From positions 3,162,001-3,226,000 of the forward strand of contig QYRS01000006.1 of assembly GCA_006503535.1 (NCBI GenBank): a stretch of 64,000 bases of DNA. The letters are read 5' to 3'. Position numbers and translations under genes: made by a program. Below, in pieces: positions 44,958 to 58,043 of the stretch; the stretch's first letter is position 1; every line of letters begins with the position of its first letter. The notes under the pieces were generated by a model, which was given only the letters and a program-made list of their open reading frames with translations, ran no database searches and was not told the DNA's origin. The DNA comes from Arthrinium phaeospermum (Eukaryota; Ascomycota; Sordariomycetes; Amphisphaeriales; Apiosporaceae).

Positions 44958-45158
44958 TTATGACTCGTAGTGGTTGCCATCCCGAACACAGTAGAGCAAC
45001 TCGGCACCATCAACGGGGTGCCAGTTAGCCGTCGCCTCCCGATCCCGCCAGCCCGCAGGCGCAACGGGTATTTTGAGTTGGGCCATCCACTCGCTGGCGT
45101 CGACTAGCACTTCGGGGTGTGTGCAGCAACTACACCCATGATGATATGAGATCATCAT
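44958..45158 (-). CDS. Weak candidate: C-terminal exon of an unrecognised gene
   Basis: On the minus strand a short frame ends ...EWMAQLKIPVAPAGWRD, then GAELLYCVRDGNHYES and a stop. Its third positions are rich in G/C and its composition (Trp, Tyr, balanced charge) looks more protein-like than neighbouring ORFs. Immediately upstream (45250-45130) another frame reads YGPRHGFLLDTCCTTLKALA after a CTCAG acceptor-like site. I could not join the two with a convincing intron, and I do not recognise the product. It may be a gene remnant or chance. Confidence 0.22.
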   Translation of the reverse strand: MMISYHHGCSCCTHPEVLVDASEWMAQLKIPVAPAGWRDREATANWHPVDGAELLYCVRDGNHYES

Positions 45159-45956
45159 GGACGACGGCGTGATCGACTTGTAGACTGGGCGCGAGGGCTT
45201 TGAGAGTGGTACAGCAGGTATCGAGGAGGAACCCGTGCCGTGGGCCGTACTGAGAAGGTAGGTAGGCAGTGGTAGTACTGTCGATAGGTAGGTAGGTACT
45301 GGTAGAAACGATTACAGTGATGATAGGTTCCATAGAATTCGGCAGTGACCTGTGAATTGCCGTTCGGCCCCTCGCTCCTGAGCAGGTATGTATTTAGTAA
45401 TCCCCAGGACCTCTACGCGTCGTGTACGAGTAAAAGTGAAGAAACCATCAGCCCCCATCAGCCCCGAAACTGACGACAGCACGACGGAAGGGAAAAGGTA
45501 CAATGAATGTAGTGGTAAGTGTGTGTAGGTTAAACTTTCGGATGCGCACGTTCTTACGACAAGACGAGGTGGGCGGCGGCGTCCAAAACGCTCGCGGGCA
45601 ATCAGTCAGCCTCCTGCGGCAATCCACAAAACCTTCGTTGGACGGCGCGAGAGCGAGGCCTGGCTGCCTGGTTTTTCCCATTAGCAGCGGGGGGGTTCTC
45701 GGAGCGACTGCCTCTTTCCATCGGCCACCAACAACACACGCAACACGCTTTCGCTCGTCTGATAAGCGCTGCCTGTTCACCTGTTTGCCTGGAGCCTGGC
45801 TGATGTTGGTCCGGAACATTTGATCAAAGTCGGTGCCTTTTCTTCCTTTTCCTATCCTTGTCCATCAATCGTCTTCTGTATATACCTTCTCATAATCCAG
45901 TAATGTAGAAGCCTATACACTTAGAATAATATGTAGTTAGCAGACCATCAAGTAAA

Positions 45957-45966
45957 TACCTAGGTA
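45957..45966. repeat. 10-bp palindrome TACCTAGGTA
   Basis: A second, shorter palindrome of the same TACC/GGTA word type, followed by GGCAG. Confidence 0.7.
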
Positions 45967-47363
45967 GGCAGTACAGTAGCCATCGCAGTCAAGCGTCGAG
46001 ATTTGCCCAGCGTAAGGGGAAATTTGGTCGCAAATTAGTTTCACGACGGGTTTGCCGCTAGCACGCTGTTATCCAACGCGGCGCAGAGACAGCCAGCCAG
46101 ACAGACAGGCAGGCAGACCGCCAACAACCAACAACACATATGTAATCAGTACTAGTCAGAATAAAATGAACGACCATGGAGTAGAACTGGGTGGTGGAAA
46201 AAAGAGGCCACAATTCTTTTCCCGCCCATATCCTGATCGACTGCGGCCGGTGCAACGGCAGCAGGGAAGCATGCCGGGATACCGTGGCTTGCGAGAAATT
46301 ACTCGGCCGGCCCTGGGTTCCGCTGCCTCGCCAAAACAGCATAGTCCAACGCACTTGGGGAGCTGACGGTACACGACCAGGCAGGGGACCGGCTTACCCT
46401 CATCATCATCATCATGGGCTTATCAAACAGGGCCAATCCACCCTTTTTTCGGGCCACCCTGCCAGAAGCATGCCTCTCACCCGCAAACTAGCTCCAAGTA
46501 GCACGGTACTTGCACGCAACGAAATCGAGGGACCAACCAACCGCTAAGGGGAGGGGTTGAGATAGACTGTCCAGTTCTCTCTCTATGTACAGTATCATGT
46601 GGACGAGGCAGCCTTCGGCCTACCGCCCGACAAAGAAAGGGCTGTCCTGGACCGAGAAGCCTTCACGCCTCCCCCATCCGAATCGCCCATGCCGTCCGTC
46701 CAACCAACGAGAAAGAGAAGACACATATAGCCCTTTACGCCGTCCATCGCTCACGCGTGAATGTCCGCCAGCAACCAACACAGAGCGCGATGCCATCTCG
46801 CAAGTCGGCCGTTCGGCAATAGCATGCCCACGCAACCCTCCTGGTTTCTCTCTCTTTCTGCTCTTCTCATCGCTCGGTGTATCACTTCCCCCACTGCCCC
46901 AACCCCCCTTCTCTCGAATATGTTCTTGGGTAAAATCAGAGTAGTAGCAGCAGAAACAACAAAGCAAATCGCAGAGTCGATGCCGCGAGGCAGGCCCATC
47001 TTCTTCTCCTCTCGAGCTCGTAGAAACAATCTGAAAATCCCATAACATTTTGAACCCTTTGCGGAAAACAAAACCAAATTTGATATACCCGCTAACAGTG
47101 TTTGTTGCCAAACTAGAACGTGATCTAAAACCACTCTGCATTTCTTTAACATGGCCCAAATGGAACCAACCACGCTAGAGCTTTCACCTCCCAAATGTCG
47201 AACGATCGGAACAAATGCTGCAGTGACGAGGCGAGAATCCGAATCCAGCCGAATCGCTCGCGTATAATGATTCGAGGGCTGGTCTTGGAAAGAACCCCGC
47301 GCCTGTCATGTCGAACCACGTACAAACCCCATCCGCCGGGACCAGTCAGGCCGTATAAACCCA

Positions 47364-48670
47364 TTATTTCCCTCGTCGATTCAACCGACCCAACATGCCT
47401 TTGTCGATATCGTTGCCCGAATCCATTATATTCCCTAGACTCATGACAGAGCTGGCCGAGGTGCCGCTCACGGGCGGTCCAGTCGAACCACCCCTCGGCG
47501 GAGGAGTGCGGCTATCAAACCCTGACGGCTGTGTTCCTTGTGCTGCAAGTGACGCATAAGGGGCCAGGTGGTTCGGACTGCTGCTTGACGATGGCGAGCG
47601 TCTTCGAGAATTGTCGTCGGGGAACGTCGTCGGAGGCGGCAACCGCATGGCATGATCCTCTTCGGGCGGACGCGGGCGCCGTATGCCTGCAACGCCACTT
47701 GGCTCTCCCCTTTCTTCAGGGTAAGAGTATGATGACCCTGTCGGCGATGGCAAGGGCTGCTCGTACCCGGGAGGCCCCGCAGAATAATGGCCGCCTCCTG
47801 GCTGCCCGTGCGGCGGGGCATTCAGTGGCTGGCCGTACGCCCCGAAGAGCTGAGTACCGGGTGGGATGCCGTTTTGAAGCGCAGAAACCGGTACAAATGC
47901 AGTAGATGTAGTATTGGACACCGGCTGAAATACGCACTCTTGGTTCATCTTTATACAGTTTGTGCATTTTCCGCCCGGGGAATTTTGGTATCCACTGCAT
48001 CGAATCTATAAAAGGAGTTTAGTATTATCCAAACCACGCGGGCTTTGTCCATGTGGTGAATGGCGGAGCTGATTTGACCTACCTTTCGTCGCCTGCAATA
48101 CTTGCACGCAATAGATGTTCTTTGCCGCGGCGCAGAGGGCTGCATCACCTGTTGCCCAACTCGACCGTAGTCCGGTGGGTACTGGCCCGGCGGGCCTCGA
48201 TCTGGGCGATATGCAAAGTCGTAGCCAGCATTCGCGCCATAAGGTGCTGGGCGCCCTGGTGAATAGTACTGCGGCCCACGTGGATCCGGGGGATAGGAAC
48301 CTCTGGCATCTTGAGGTGAAGGCTGGACAGGTGGTAAATATCCATGCGGTGGGGCGTAACCGCTGCTTCCGGCGGGAGAGTAAGAACCCTGGTGGGAGCT
48401 ACTGGCTTCTGTCGGATAACCGTTTGAAGAGCTCGGCGAAGTGCCGTAACTACCAGAGCTCCTGGGATCCCATCCTTGCCCCCCTTGGGTGGGATAACCA
48501 CCGCGAGGGTCTTGAATCGACGGCAGGGTTACTGCTCCTGACGCCATTTGTGGCCGAGGATGATATGCAATAGATCTGGACCGCTCGTCTTCTTCTCCCG
48601 GAGGAGGAGGATACTGTGACTCGTCGTTTTGGTCGTGCCTTGGTCCCCTGCTGCGACGGTCTTCTGCCAT
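47364..48670 (-). CDS. Zn2Cys6 (GAL4-type) transcription factor, 409 aa
   Basis: Minus strand, exons 48670-48083 and 48005-47364, joined by a 77-nt phase-0 intron (GTAGGT donor, TATAG acceptor). The intron falls inside the zinc cluster, between RRRK and IRC. The cluster is complete: C189-x2-C192-x6-C199-x10-C210-x2-C213-x6-C220, with the basic RRRKIR segment that contacts DNA. The 188 residues before it are Pro/Ser/Gly/Tyr-rich and disordered. The region after it begins ECVFQPVSN and is also Pro/Ser-rich, ending in a short segment (MLGRLNRRGK). No fungal-specific transcription factor middle homology domain is present, unlike many GAL4-type regulators. It should act in the nucleus as a DNA-binding regulator; targets are unknown. 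The start at 48670 is the first ATG giving the Arg-rich N-terminus (MAEDRRSRGPRHDQNDESQY); an in-frame ATG at 48727 would add 19 residues. Confidence 0.9.
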
Positions 48671-50480
48671 ACTACGATGACAGACGCTGGAGGGCGCCAG
48701 GATGAAGTTTTGTAGGTAGAAACCCACGTAGCTCGGCGTCCTCTATCCTAAGATTTGAGATACAGCGGCTGGACCTTGCGGGATGGCAATCTGCGTGTAA
48801 GTGCTCGCTCGCACTGGACTTGAAGCACGTAGCTAGGCGGTCCAGACTAACAACAGGCAAGCATGCCAGTCTGTCTCCTCACCACGCGCGCACCGAAACC
48901 AAACAGACGTCTGCGACTTGACGGGCTGAAGGGTGGCCTCAGTACACGATATTGGGTCGAGCAGCGCACACGTCTCTGAAGAAGAGTGGCGAATCGGTCA
49001 CTAATAAAATATTGCTGCCTCTGCCTCTCTCTCTCTCTCTTTTTCTCGCGCGCGTGGCGCTTGCACAAACCTCGACTAAGGATGAACAAAAGCTAAGAGG
49101 GGAAGCAGAAGACAGCTCCGCCTAGGCAAATCTCCGACGGAGTGAGGGAAGAAAAGGACGTAGTGGAGAGATGCAGAGTAGGAACGGGCACGAAGTTTTT
49201 GGGTGCAAGTAGGTGGAGTGGCGGGGCCAACCGTGGTGAGCGCAAGACGGACGGGACCGGGGCCTACTTAAATGCCGGGAAGGCCAGGTCTTGCTATGTG
49301 AGTGCGGGATCTCCCTTGAGGTTGGCGAGTCAGAGCCCTTTTAATATCCAACGTCAGTAGGTACTTAAGGAATGCACCAGTGTAGAAATAGACGGTGTTA
49401 AAAATAAATGGAGAACGCAGAGTTGCAGGGCATGGGCGCTGCAAACAATAACATCATTTGGCCGTAGACGCAGGTTTTTTCGTCTCTTTGGTGTGCTTTC
49501 GTTGCTGCTGCTACTACCTACTCTCTGGGTACATGTAACATCAGACAGACCCGAGAATATGCAGCTCAAGTTCAATGGGGGAGCGTCATCAACTGGACGA
49601 GGGGAGGAAGGTGAATTCTATGACAGCACAAGACGGCTATAGCCCGTACAGCAGGTGCGCGCGCAGGAAGGTGGTGGGAATGAACGATGGGGAGAGGTTG
49701 GATGTTAGAAGCTGCGTGGGTGCTCGTGTTCCCCAGACCAAATACCGATTAAAGACAGCGTGCCAATCGAGACGTCCAAGCTGACCCTGCAGATCGGAAC
49801 CAATGCGACGAGATGCCCAAGTTTGCAATGGGGAAACAGAAAGAGAGAAAAACCGTCCACATACCTTTTGTGTTTCTAGGTGTCACTTACTACGTCGTAG
49901 CAGTGGTTGATCTGGGCGAAGATGGCAGATGGGTAGGAGAGGCCGTTTGTTCGTGTAATGTTGGTCAACCGCCGCGATTAATGGCAGATGATGCGGGTGT
50001 GTGTGGGCTTGGCTTGGCTTTGCACTGATTTGCTTCGCGTTGCTGCGCAAGGGCCGTCCAGTCAGTCGGTGACCATGGGCTAGTCCGATGAGGTAGACAG
50101 ACGGCGAGGTCCCGTTCCCCTGGGGGATGGATGAATGGTGGTGTCAGTCTATCTGCTGGAGCGAAAAAGAGCAGCAGGCAAAAAATGGACGGGCGACGGG
50201 CGGGCAGGAGGGGATCTAGGCGCCTCTAGTAGTTCCCCCAAGGGATGACTCGCCAACGGGAGTTGCTGGTGAGCTCTCTACTGTCGACTAGGTACGTCGC
50301 CAATTCGGGATCGATTGGCTTGCAGCGGAGGAAAGGATGGATGGTGGAATGGGAAGAAGTGTCAGTCAGAAGGGCTTGTCTTCCCCCCAAAGCACTACTT
50401 GCATCCAAGACGCAAGACGCCGCCAGTAAGTGCAGTGCAGTTGTTGCGGTACAAGTACGTACAAGGTCAGGCCAGGCCAG

Positions 50481-50520
50481 GACAGGACAGGACAGGACAG
50501 GACAGGACAGGACAGGACAG
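50481..50520. repeat. Tandem pentanucleotide array (GACAG)8
   Basis: Eight exact copies of GACAG in a row, flanked by degenerate GGCCAG/GGGCAG copies on both sides. Copy number is probably variable. Confidence 0.95.
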
Positions 50521-53500
50521 GGCCGGGCAGGGGTGGAGGGGGCGTGTCGCGCAAGTGGACTGGGTGTTGCTCCAGCCGCTTATGTACAAGACTAGGTCGT
50601 CGCTAGGTAGGGCTCCTCTTCGCCATGCACTTGTATGCATGTGTGGCAATGGGCCAAGGTTTAGGTAGTGTAGGGTATCAGTACCGAGAGGAGGGCGGAA
50701 CCTGTCCAAAGGGGAAAATTTTTGGAAGGGAGAAAAAAAAAGAGTTGTTTTTAGGAAAGCCGCGGATCCTTTGCCAATCAGGTCCAAGTCTGGGGGGCGT
50801 CTAATCCCGGATCCCGCCAGTACGGACGGACCTTCCAGGCCGCAGGACGGGCCGCAGCTGATAAAAGTCCCAAACTGATTCGATCGAAGCCTGCGGAAAT
50901 GGTGGTGCTGCTCTGTTCGTGGTACAGCCTATGTACCGCCGCCTCGTGCTGTTTGACAACCCCGGAAAACCGATTCATGCAAAACGAGATGGAGGCAACC
51001 GTATTCGAAATGTTCCAATGGGCAGAGAGGTAGAAACAACATTACCTAGATTGGCAGATGGGTTATGGCTTGCTTGCTGCGTGTCGCTCGCTCTTTCCCT
51101 CTCTTACTCGCTTCGCTCTCGCTCACCATATCTCACTCACGCTCTCTCCCTTCTGCTATTTCTTTCGCCTTGTCTCTCTTTTTAATCGATTGAGCTGAAT
51201 GCGACAGCGAAGTCTACGGCAGCCGAACCATGCAGTCCAAGGGGCAAGAGAAAGGGGCCGAGAAGAAAAATTACAGGTAGCATGCTCATGAATGTCTCAC
51301 ATAGACGCGGACTTGCGCCTTCAAACGTCCTCGAGCCGTGCCGAAGAGCAGCATCGGCTATGACGCAGGACGTGCAGGGGACCTTGGTTCAGATCTGAGA
51401 TTTTGCCGCTTTTGGAGGAGATGACTCGGACCTTTTGAATCGCGCCCTTCTGTCGTTACATCGATGGTGTCTCTCAATTGATTGAAGAGGCACCAGGGTC
51501 CGATTAATTGCAATGGGTAGTGGCAGTAAGATATTGGATGCAGCGGCAGGATCGGATTGTCCCGTGGTGGTAGCAGCAGCGAATCCAGCCTTTTGCTTCT
51601 TCTGCATCAATGTATGGCATGCGCCGTTTGCTTACCTTACCTTGGCTAACTGATATCTGGGCTTCCCTGTCCGGCCAGCGCAGTAAAATGAAACTTAACG
51701 GGCACGCAATGTCACACTGACAACGGTAGGACAATTTAACAGCCCGGCTAAGGCCTACCTAACAGCGCTGTCTGCTGGCTACGGAGATGTACATGCACGC
51801 AAGTAGCAAAATCCATTCTAGACGGCGGGAGTCAGCCAGTTCAAGTTGCGATAGGTCATCTAAGCCAGCCGTGGGTTAGTCGGGCTTGGTTCACTGGAGG
51901 GCCAAGGGAAGTGAGGAGGAAGAGGAGGAGGAGTCCGAGTGTGGCAGAGTGCTTGCAGTCAGCCGCTCCATCGTTGGTTCGTGTTGCCTTAGTTGCCGCT
52001 GCTGTGCACTGTTTCCTCGTGGGCCGGCTGCAATCAAGAATGACAAGACAAGATCGAGGGGGTGGTCCGTTTTGGTATGTACATGCATGTACACGAGGTA
52101 CAAGCTTACTTGAGGGGCGGCTTCCCAGTGCTCCATTGATGGCTTGGGCCGATGTGTTTGTGACAGGTCCGGCTTGATCCAATTTAGGGGTTTAGATTAG
52201 GTGCATGCTACCCAGGCATATTCGATGGATTGCGATCCCATTACGTTCAATCATGTGGTTGCTGCCATTGAATTTACATACGTGTTCCCTAGCCAAACGT
52301 CTTGGGCAGGGCACAGTAGAGACGAACTGGCAGCACGATGGAAGGGATGGATTAATCATGCTTTTTTGCATGGAGTTACGGAGTAGTTGGTAGGGCTAAT
52401 TGAGCAATCCAGTCCCGTCATGATGGGCCCGGATGGATCATATACGCACGCACGCACCTGCCACGCCCGCCCGCACACACTCGCTTTGGGTGTTGCAAGC
52501 CGATAATGGAGCCCATACATGCAGTTGCAGGGCGATCTTGCACATGCTCCCGCTCATGTACAGATATTGTTGTTGCTCAAGTTTCGACCTGCCCACACAC
52601 GCACCCACACCCACAAAGGCATACAATCGATACATGATAGTTGTTTAGCTGCATACTCTCACTACAGGGCACACATGCGCGAGCGCGCACCATCCGACCC
52701 CAACTGACCCCTCCCCATACTGCATGCCTACTAGCCGGGAAAAGGGTAGCTCGTCCGCCTCGGTCCCAGTGCTCTGGCTCGCACATTGCTTTTTCCCTGC
52801 AAGAGACCTTGTCAGTTCGTTTGCTCTCACACCGCTCCTTGCCCGTACACCCCCCGGCTTGCTTTAATAGGTACGCAAGTACGTGTACTTCTGTGAAACT
52901 GCGAAATCCGTCCTGGCCTTCTCGTATGTTTTGTTGTCGAGAGCGAGGAGGAAGTGGAAGGTGACCAAGGCTAGGCGGGTCCGTGGCATCGCATGGGTTC
53001 CCATTTTCTCTCCTCGCGGGCCAGCCCTGCCTGCATCTTTGGTACGTCAGATCCAGACGATCTAACGCACCTTCGCGAGTCTTTTTCTCATTTCCCTCTC
53101 GCTCTTGTCTCCCGCAACCATGATGTGGACTGATTTGGCATGGCATCGGGTATTGAAGCAGGACCCAGCGACATGGCTCATCGAGGGGTTACCCGTTGTT
53201 GGAAAGATCCGTGGAAATGCACACTCTCCCACCCTTCATCCTACCCCCTTCAAACGCTTGGTAGGAGGAATACCACAGTAGAGACGGGGTACCTTGCAAG
53301 GTTGGCTGGCAATCAGAACGGCAGACATGCGGCCCTGAAGCCCAAGAGCAGTGGCCTTGCCTTCCTCCCACCGCCAGAATCCGGGTCAAATGACATGTAC
53401 ACCTGTCAGATGGGGCCCAAAGACCAGGGTCAAGGCACTCCGCACAGGATTAAGGTAATTCGTCGCGGGATGTGGCTGAACGCAACAACTACTCCAGACC

Positions 53501-54484
53501 TCGTCGGCTTGCCACTAGGATTTCGGAGGACGGGGTTGATTACTCGTCACCAAGGCTCGGTAGTAGCCTTCAGTGCCAACATTGAAACCCAAATCTAGCA
53601 AAATGAGCAGGATCATGTCGGAATGGACGGGCGATCCCTGGCCTCTACGTGCACCCAGGCATGCATACGTCGGCATTCACGGAAGTGACCGAAACGACGA
53701 GAATGGCTGCAACGGCACGCACCCTGGACTAGCACGATGGCTGCGGTATTCAGGTTCTGAACTGAACTGAACCATGGTCATAATGGCATTGGGCATTGGG
53801 AGTCGAGGCATGCCTCGTTTACGTACGCTACTCGTGGTGCTAACCAGAAGGGCGGCGCAGCAGCCAATTCAAGCCTGTCCAGAGCGTACTCGGTACCAGC
53901 TCAGTACCAGGGGTACGTCTTTGCTCATGGACGGCTACCCCTGCCGCCGCGTGCGATAGCAAGGTCAACACCCGCTTTGTTTCGTGTGCTAACGATGGCG
54001 GCTGCCGCTGCGCTGGGTAACCTTGGAATCCCGAGCACGTCAGCGTCCGTTTCGCAGCAGCTTTGTGGGGTATAGTTGCAAACATAGCGCAGTCATGTCC
54101 GCTTGCGTTCAGCGCTGCTAGGAATTATGGACTGAGCGGCCCTTACCTTCGTGGAGCTCTCCGAGGCAAGGCCGTTGACACTATGTCCTCCTACTGGAAG
54201 GGGCGGGCCTCGTCGTGATCCAATGGCTATCGAGATCGTGGCTATTTCAACCTACATGCCATTATAGTGTGCCGACCATTTCCACTAGAACCCCCAAAGG
54301 CAGCGGCTGGGTGGTGGAGGAGCGCTCGGCTAAGGATCTTGCGATTGACACTAACCATGCCCTAGCTCCATTAGCACTGCCAATGCCCAGGCGGTACCAA
54401 CATGCAAGGTCCCGTCGGCTAGATGATGTGCTGTTGGGAGGCGGCAGAACGTCCCTCCTGCTAAGAGCCATTTTCCAAGTCTCT

Positions 54485-54501
54485 TGTGTGTGTGTGTGTG
54501 T
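54485..54501. repeat. GT microsatellite
   Basis: Uninterrupted alternating T/G run in noncoding DNA. Confidence 0.85.
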
Positions 54502-57500
54502 TAAGGCTCGCCTCCCGAGGGCTTAGAATCCGTTGGAAGCCTACCCAGGGACAAGAGGAATAAGAAGGCCGTGACGTCTTGTTCCCCTCCAACAATCTAC
54601 TTCTTGAAGCCGCCTCCTTCCTGATCGTCGATTTGCGTCGGGTACCACAGCTATGTACACGTTAACCCGAGCGTCCCTGCAATAGTGTTGATCCCAGAAC
54701 GAGCGTCGAGAACCAATGCGATGTCAAGGAGGGCGGCGCATGCGAGGTACTGCTGACCCTTTGGCAGCAAACCTGATGAAGGACGGAAGGTTACATGTTT
54801 CAGCAATCCTGGTGACAAGACAATCCTGGCTGATGGCCACCACTGACATCCAAGGAGACTGGCAGTTTGCTTCCATTATACCCCCTCCAAATAGCATCAC
54901 CCTGGCCTGTTTGTTGTCCGAGCCAAGCACGATACAGGATGCAACTCGGCACGTCACGGCCCAGCCCTTCCGTTCGGACAGCGTTCGGCCGGGGCAGAGG
55001 GACCCCATCTTGCCTTCTCGAAGCCTTCAGTGAGGGCGTATGGGCCCTGGGGTATGCAAACATTCCTAGTGGCCACGTTGTTGCCCACAAGTGAGATGGC
55101 CGAGGTAAGGGGGGCCATTCAGATGAGCTGCTGCAAAGACCTGCACCGACGGTCCAGCTGAGATGATGCAAGACTGCCTCCATAGCGTACCTGCTCGGCT
55201 TGAATCGGAGCCTGGCTCAGAAGTGTCAGATTAGGACCCCCAGATGGTTTTCAAGGGTTTTCGGAGCAGCCCCGATTCCACTGCGAGCGGGTTGGCATCT
55301 CGGCCAACCATTCATTCGTTCTTTCATTCTTTTATTTCGCCCATTCATTCACGTGCGCGCCCGCATTCTTAGCGACTCTTGTCCCGTCATCCTACGGTCC
55401 GCACCAGCAACCGCACATGATCCATCCCCAGTCGGCCATGAAATAAATTACCATCTCGGAGGTCAGCGACATCGTCTCAGATTTTGATTGGTCCCATCAC
55501 TGCGTTTAGCCTGTCCAATGTGGCCTAGGTCGGCCATCGACTGTTGGCGGGCTTCTTTTTCTTTTTCCCGCTTCCTTTTCTTCGCACAAACATGCCTTCC
55601 CCGACTTTTCGCCCGCGGGAAGATATCAAAGTGGTTCAACCATCAATCGTTTCCGACACTGTTTTGGCTGCATAACTACACCCAGAATTCGGGATTTTTT
55701 TATTTCATTTTTTCCCCAACTCTTTTCCTTTTTGTCTCACCCACAACTTCGGATGGCCCGCCTGCTTCTCTGGTTCTTCTAGTCTCGCTTCCAAGCACAT
55801 GCAGAGGGTGTGTTTATTATGTATGTGCATGTAGTACACGACATGACATGACATGCCAGATGTTGTCTTTGCATCCCCACCCGATGAGATGTAAGAAGGG
55901 TTGCTTAATCAATCGTCGATGTAACCCCTCATGATCAGTTGAGGTGTGATGCCTTGTGGTTGGGACCAATGGACGAGATTACCATTTGCTGCTTTGGGTT
56001 GCATTTGCTGCTGTCCGGCTACGGTGGGTGTAGCGATGAGGTCTTGTCAGCTTTTGCTTCCCAATCCGGAATACCGCCGGCCAGGTATGTTCCGCTTTGC
56101 CAACTTCTTACCTTGGAAACCGTTTTCTGTTGGGTTTCCTTGCGTTGCAGTGCCGCCAATACGCGCGACAATCCTTCCGACGTGCATGTCAAACAGTCAA
56201 GGAATCCCATGCGCCTCCAAACGTATGACCCCTTGGAAGTTGGGAGTCGACCGCCCTCGCTTGGCAGACCAAACACCGCCATTTTCTCACACCTTGGTAC
56301 CCTGGTTGCCTTACCGAAGGTACTGGTACTGTATGTAAGCACCTCATGTACCTTCTGGAACCCCAGTGAGCAGTGCAATCAATTGCACGTAAGCAAAGCC
56401 GCCAACCAACCCCTGTGTGCCTAACATAGCTACATAGGGCATTCGATGTGGTGATCGCAGAGCAGAGCAGAGGTCTGAGCAGAGCAGCGCAGCGCTCTTC
56501 TCCCTTCCAAGATGGAGGAGCCATCTGACTGATGCATCAATTGACCACGCCTTGCAACTGTCTCATGCAACTGAACGGCGGTGACGGGGCAGCAAACACT
56601 TGAAGATCAGCCCGAGTGCGCAATGGGCCCCCAGATGGCTCTCATCTGACTATCTCTGTGTTCTCGTCGCCCCCGCATAACTACATATTAAGTGGTGGTA
56701 GATACCGCCGTGGTACTACCTACTATGTATGCAGTTCGCCCGCTTTTAGGCTCTTCCCGCGTCCCGTCATATCCATGCATGAATGAGATAGCGGTGGGAA
56801 TCCAAAACAGCCTATAATTTTCTCGAATGACGGCCTCCTTACAGAAGACGCAGCTTCGGTCGGACTCTTTTGGTCGTCCTGCATGGATGACACGTCGCGC
56901 TCGCAATGGGAAAAGATCTCCTACCCCAACCCCAGGGCGTCAACATATCATGTTCGACCCCATTTATTGCATGGTGGAACCAGCCAATTAAGGAATCGAC
57001 TCCGCTGGTGGGAAACCAGAGTACATGATATCTACCTACTTGCGAATGTACATGAATGATTATCTAGTACAGCATGTGCTGCTGCTCAGGGTTGCCATCA
57101 TATCATCAAGATGACTCGGCTTATCTACATGGAGATTCCGTAAAGTCAATACCACCGGGAAATTTCCCCTTGCGGCACAGAGACCAAGTTAGAAGGTCAT
57201 TGGTGGGCAGGGTTGCATGCGGGCTTGCCAAGTGATTCAGCCGTTATCCTGCATGGCATTCATACCTACCTAAGCAGGAAGATGGACCAGTATCTCGTTC
57301 TCTATACGCCATCCTTGCGATAAACTTCACGCTACAAGCGGCTGATAGCTGTATTACTCACTACAAGTACACACACCATGACAGACTGGCATGTCTCAGT
57401 CAAATGAGATTCGATCCTTGACAGGTAAAGCACTGCTTATGTACGTTGGTTGAACTTACTGATCAAGCGGCAGTTCTGTAGCTATGTTGCAGTATCTTGG

Positions 57501-58026
57501 CCAATTAGTTGCCATTGTACAGCTTGAGATATATAGTTGAGCTTAACCGACCGAGAATACACTCACAAGTCAGGACTCGAGAAACCAGCTCACAACTGAA
57601 CGAAACCTCCTCGGGCTCTAATACTGGTACAACCTACCACACACACCCAAGACCTTTCTTTCATTCTAACCAAAAAAAAAAAAGCAACATTGTTCAGTCT
57701 TATTCTCCCATGTCATGTCAACATGCTGCACCTGAACTTAACTCCTCAAGATGAGACCAAACTTTAAAGTGAGCACAGGAACCAAACTCTGCCATATCCC
57801 CGGAGAGCATGCTTGCATGTATCCGCTTCGCCGAGAAGCAAACATCGCGAGCCGGGATCATGGGCCCTGTTTCACCACCGCGTGTCCCGTCGCGTATCCA
57901 CAACCTCTTTTTCCAACGATCGTCCACATCAACAGACACATCGAGGCGCGCCTGATGGTAGTGGTATATGCGGTGAATCGACGGGCGCCAAATTAGGCGA
58001 GCCGAAGTCGATCTAGCCTGCTGGGA

Positions 58027-58043
58027 TACACACACACACACAA
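58027..58043. repeat. CA microsatellite
   Basis: Uninterrupted alternating A/C run in noncoding DNA. Confidence 0.85.

Larger units (their letters stand above)
41819..47363. other. Intergenic region of about 5.5 kb
   Basis: Apart from one weak coding candidate at 44958-45158, no gene can be supported. The region holds GT/CA microsatellite DNA (44286-44310), a GAAA run near 44919-44938, several GGTAGGTA/TACCTACC runs (45257-45299) and two palindromes listed separately. The last 300 bases before 47363 are the 3' region of the minus-strand Zn2Cys6 gene. Confidence 0.5.
48671..57000. other. Gene-poor region, first part
   Basis: No supportable gene. ORFs of 100-190 codons occur on both strands, often overlapping, without motifs, splice support or codon bias; the one at 53140-53598 (152 codons, true ATG) is the least bad but unrecognised. 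The first 700 bases are the promoter and leader of the minus-strand Zn2Cys6 gene, with CT-rich tracts (49019-49045). Microsatellites are listed separately. Confidence 0.5.

Noticed and set aside
53140..53598. 152-codon ORF with a true ATG
   Set aside because: No motif, no splice context, no codon bias; kept only as a mention in the gene-poor region.
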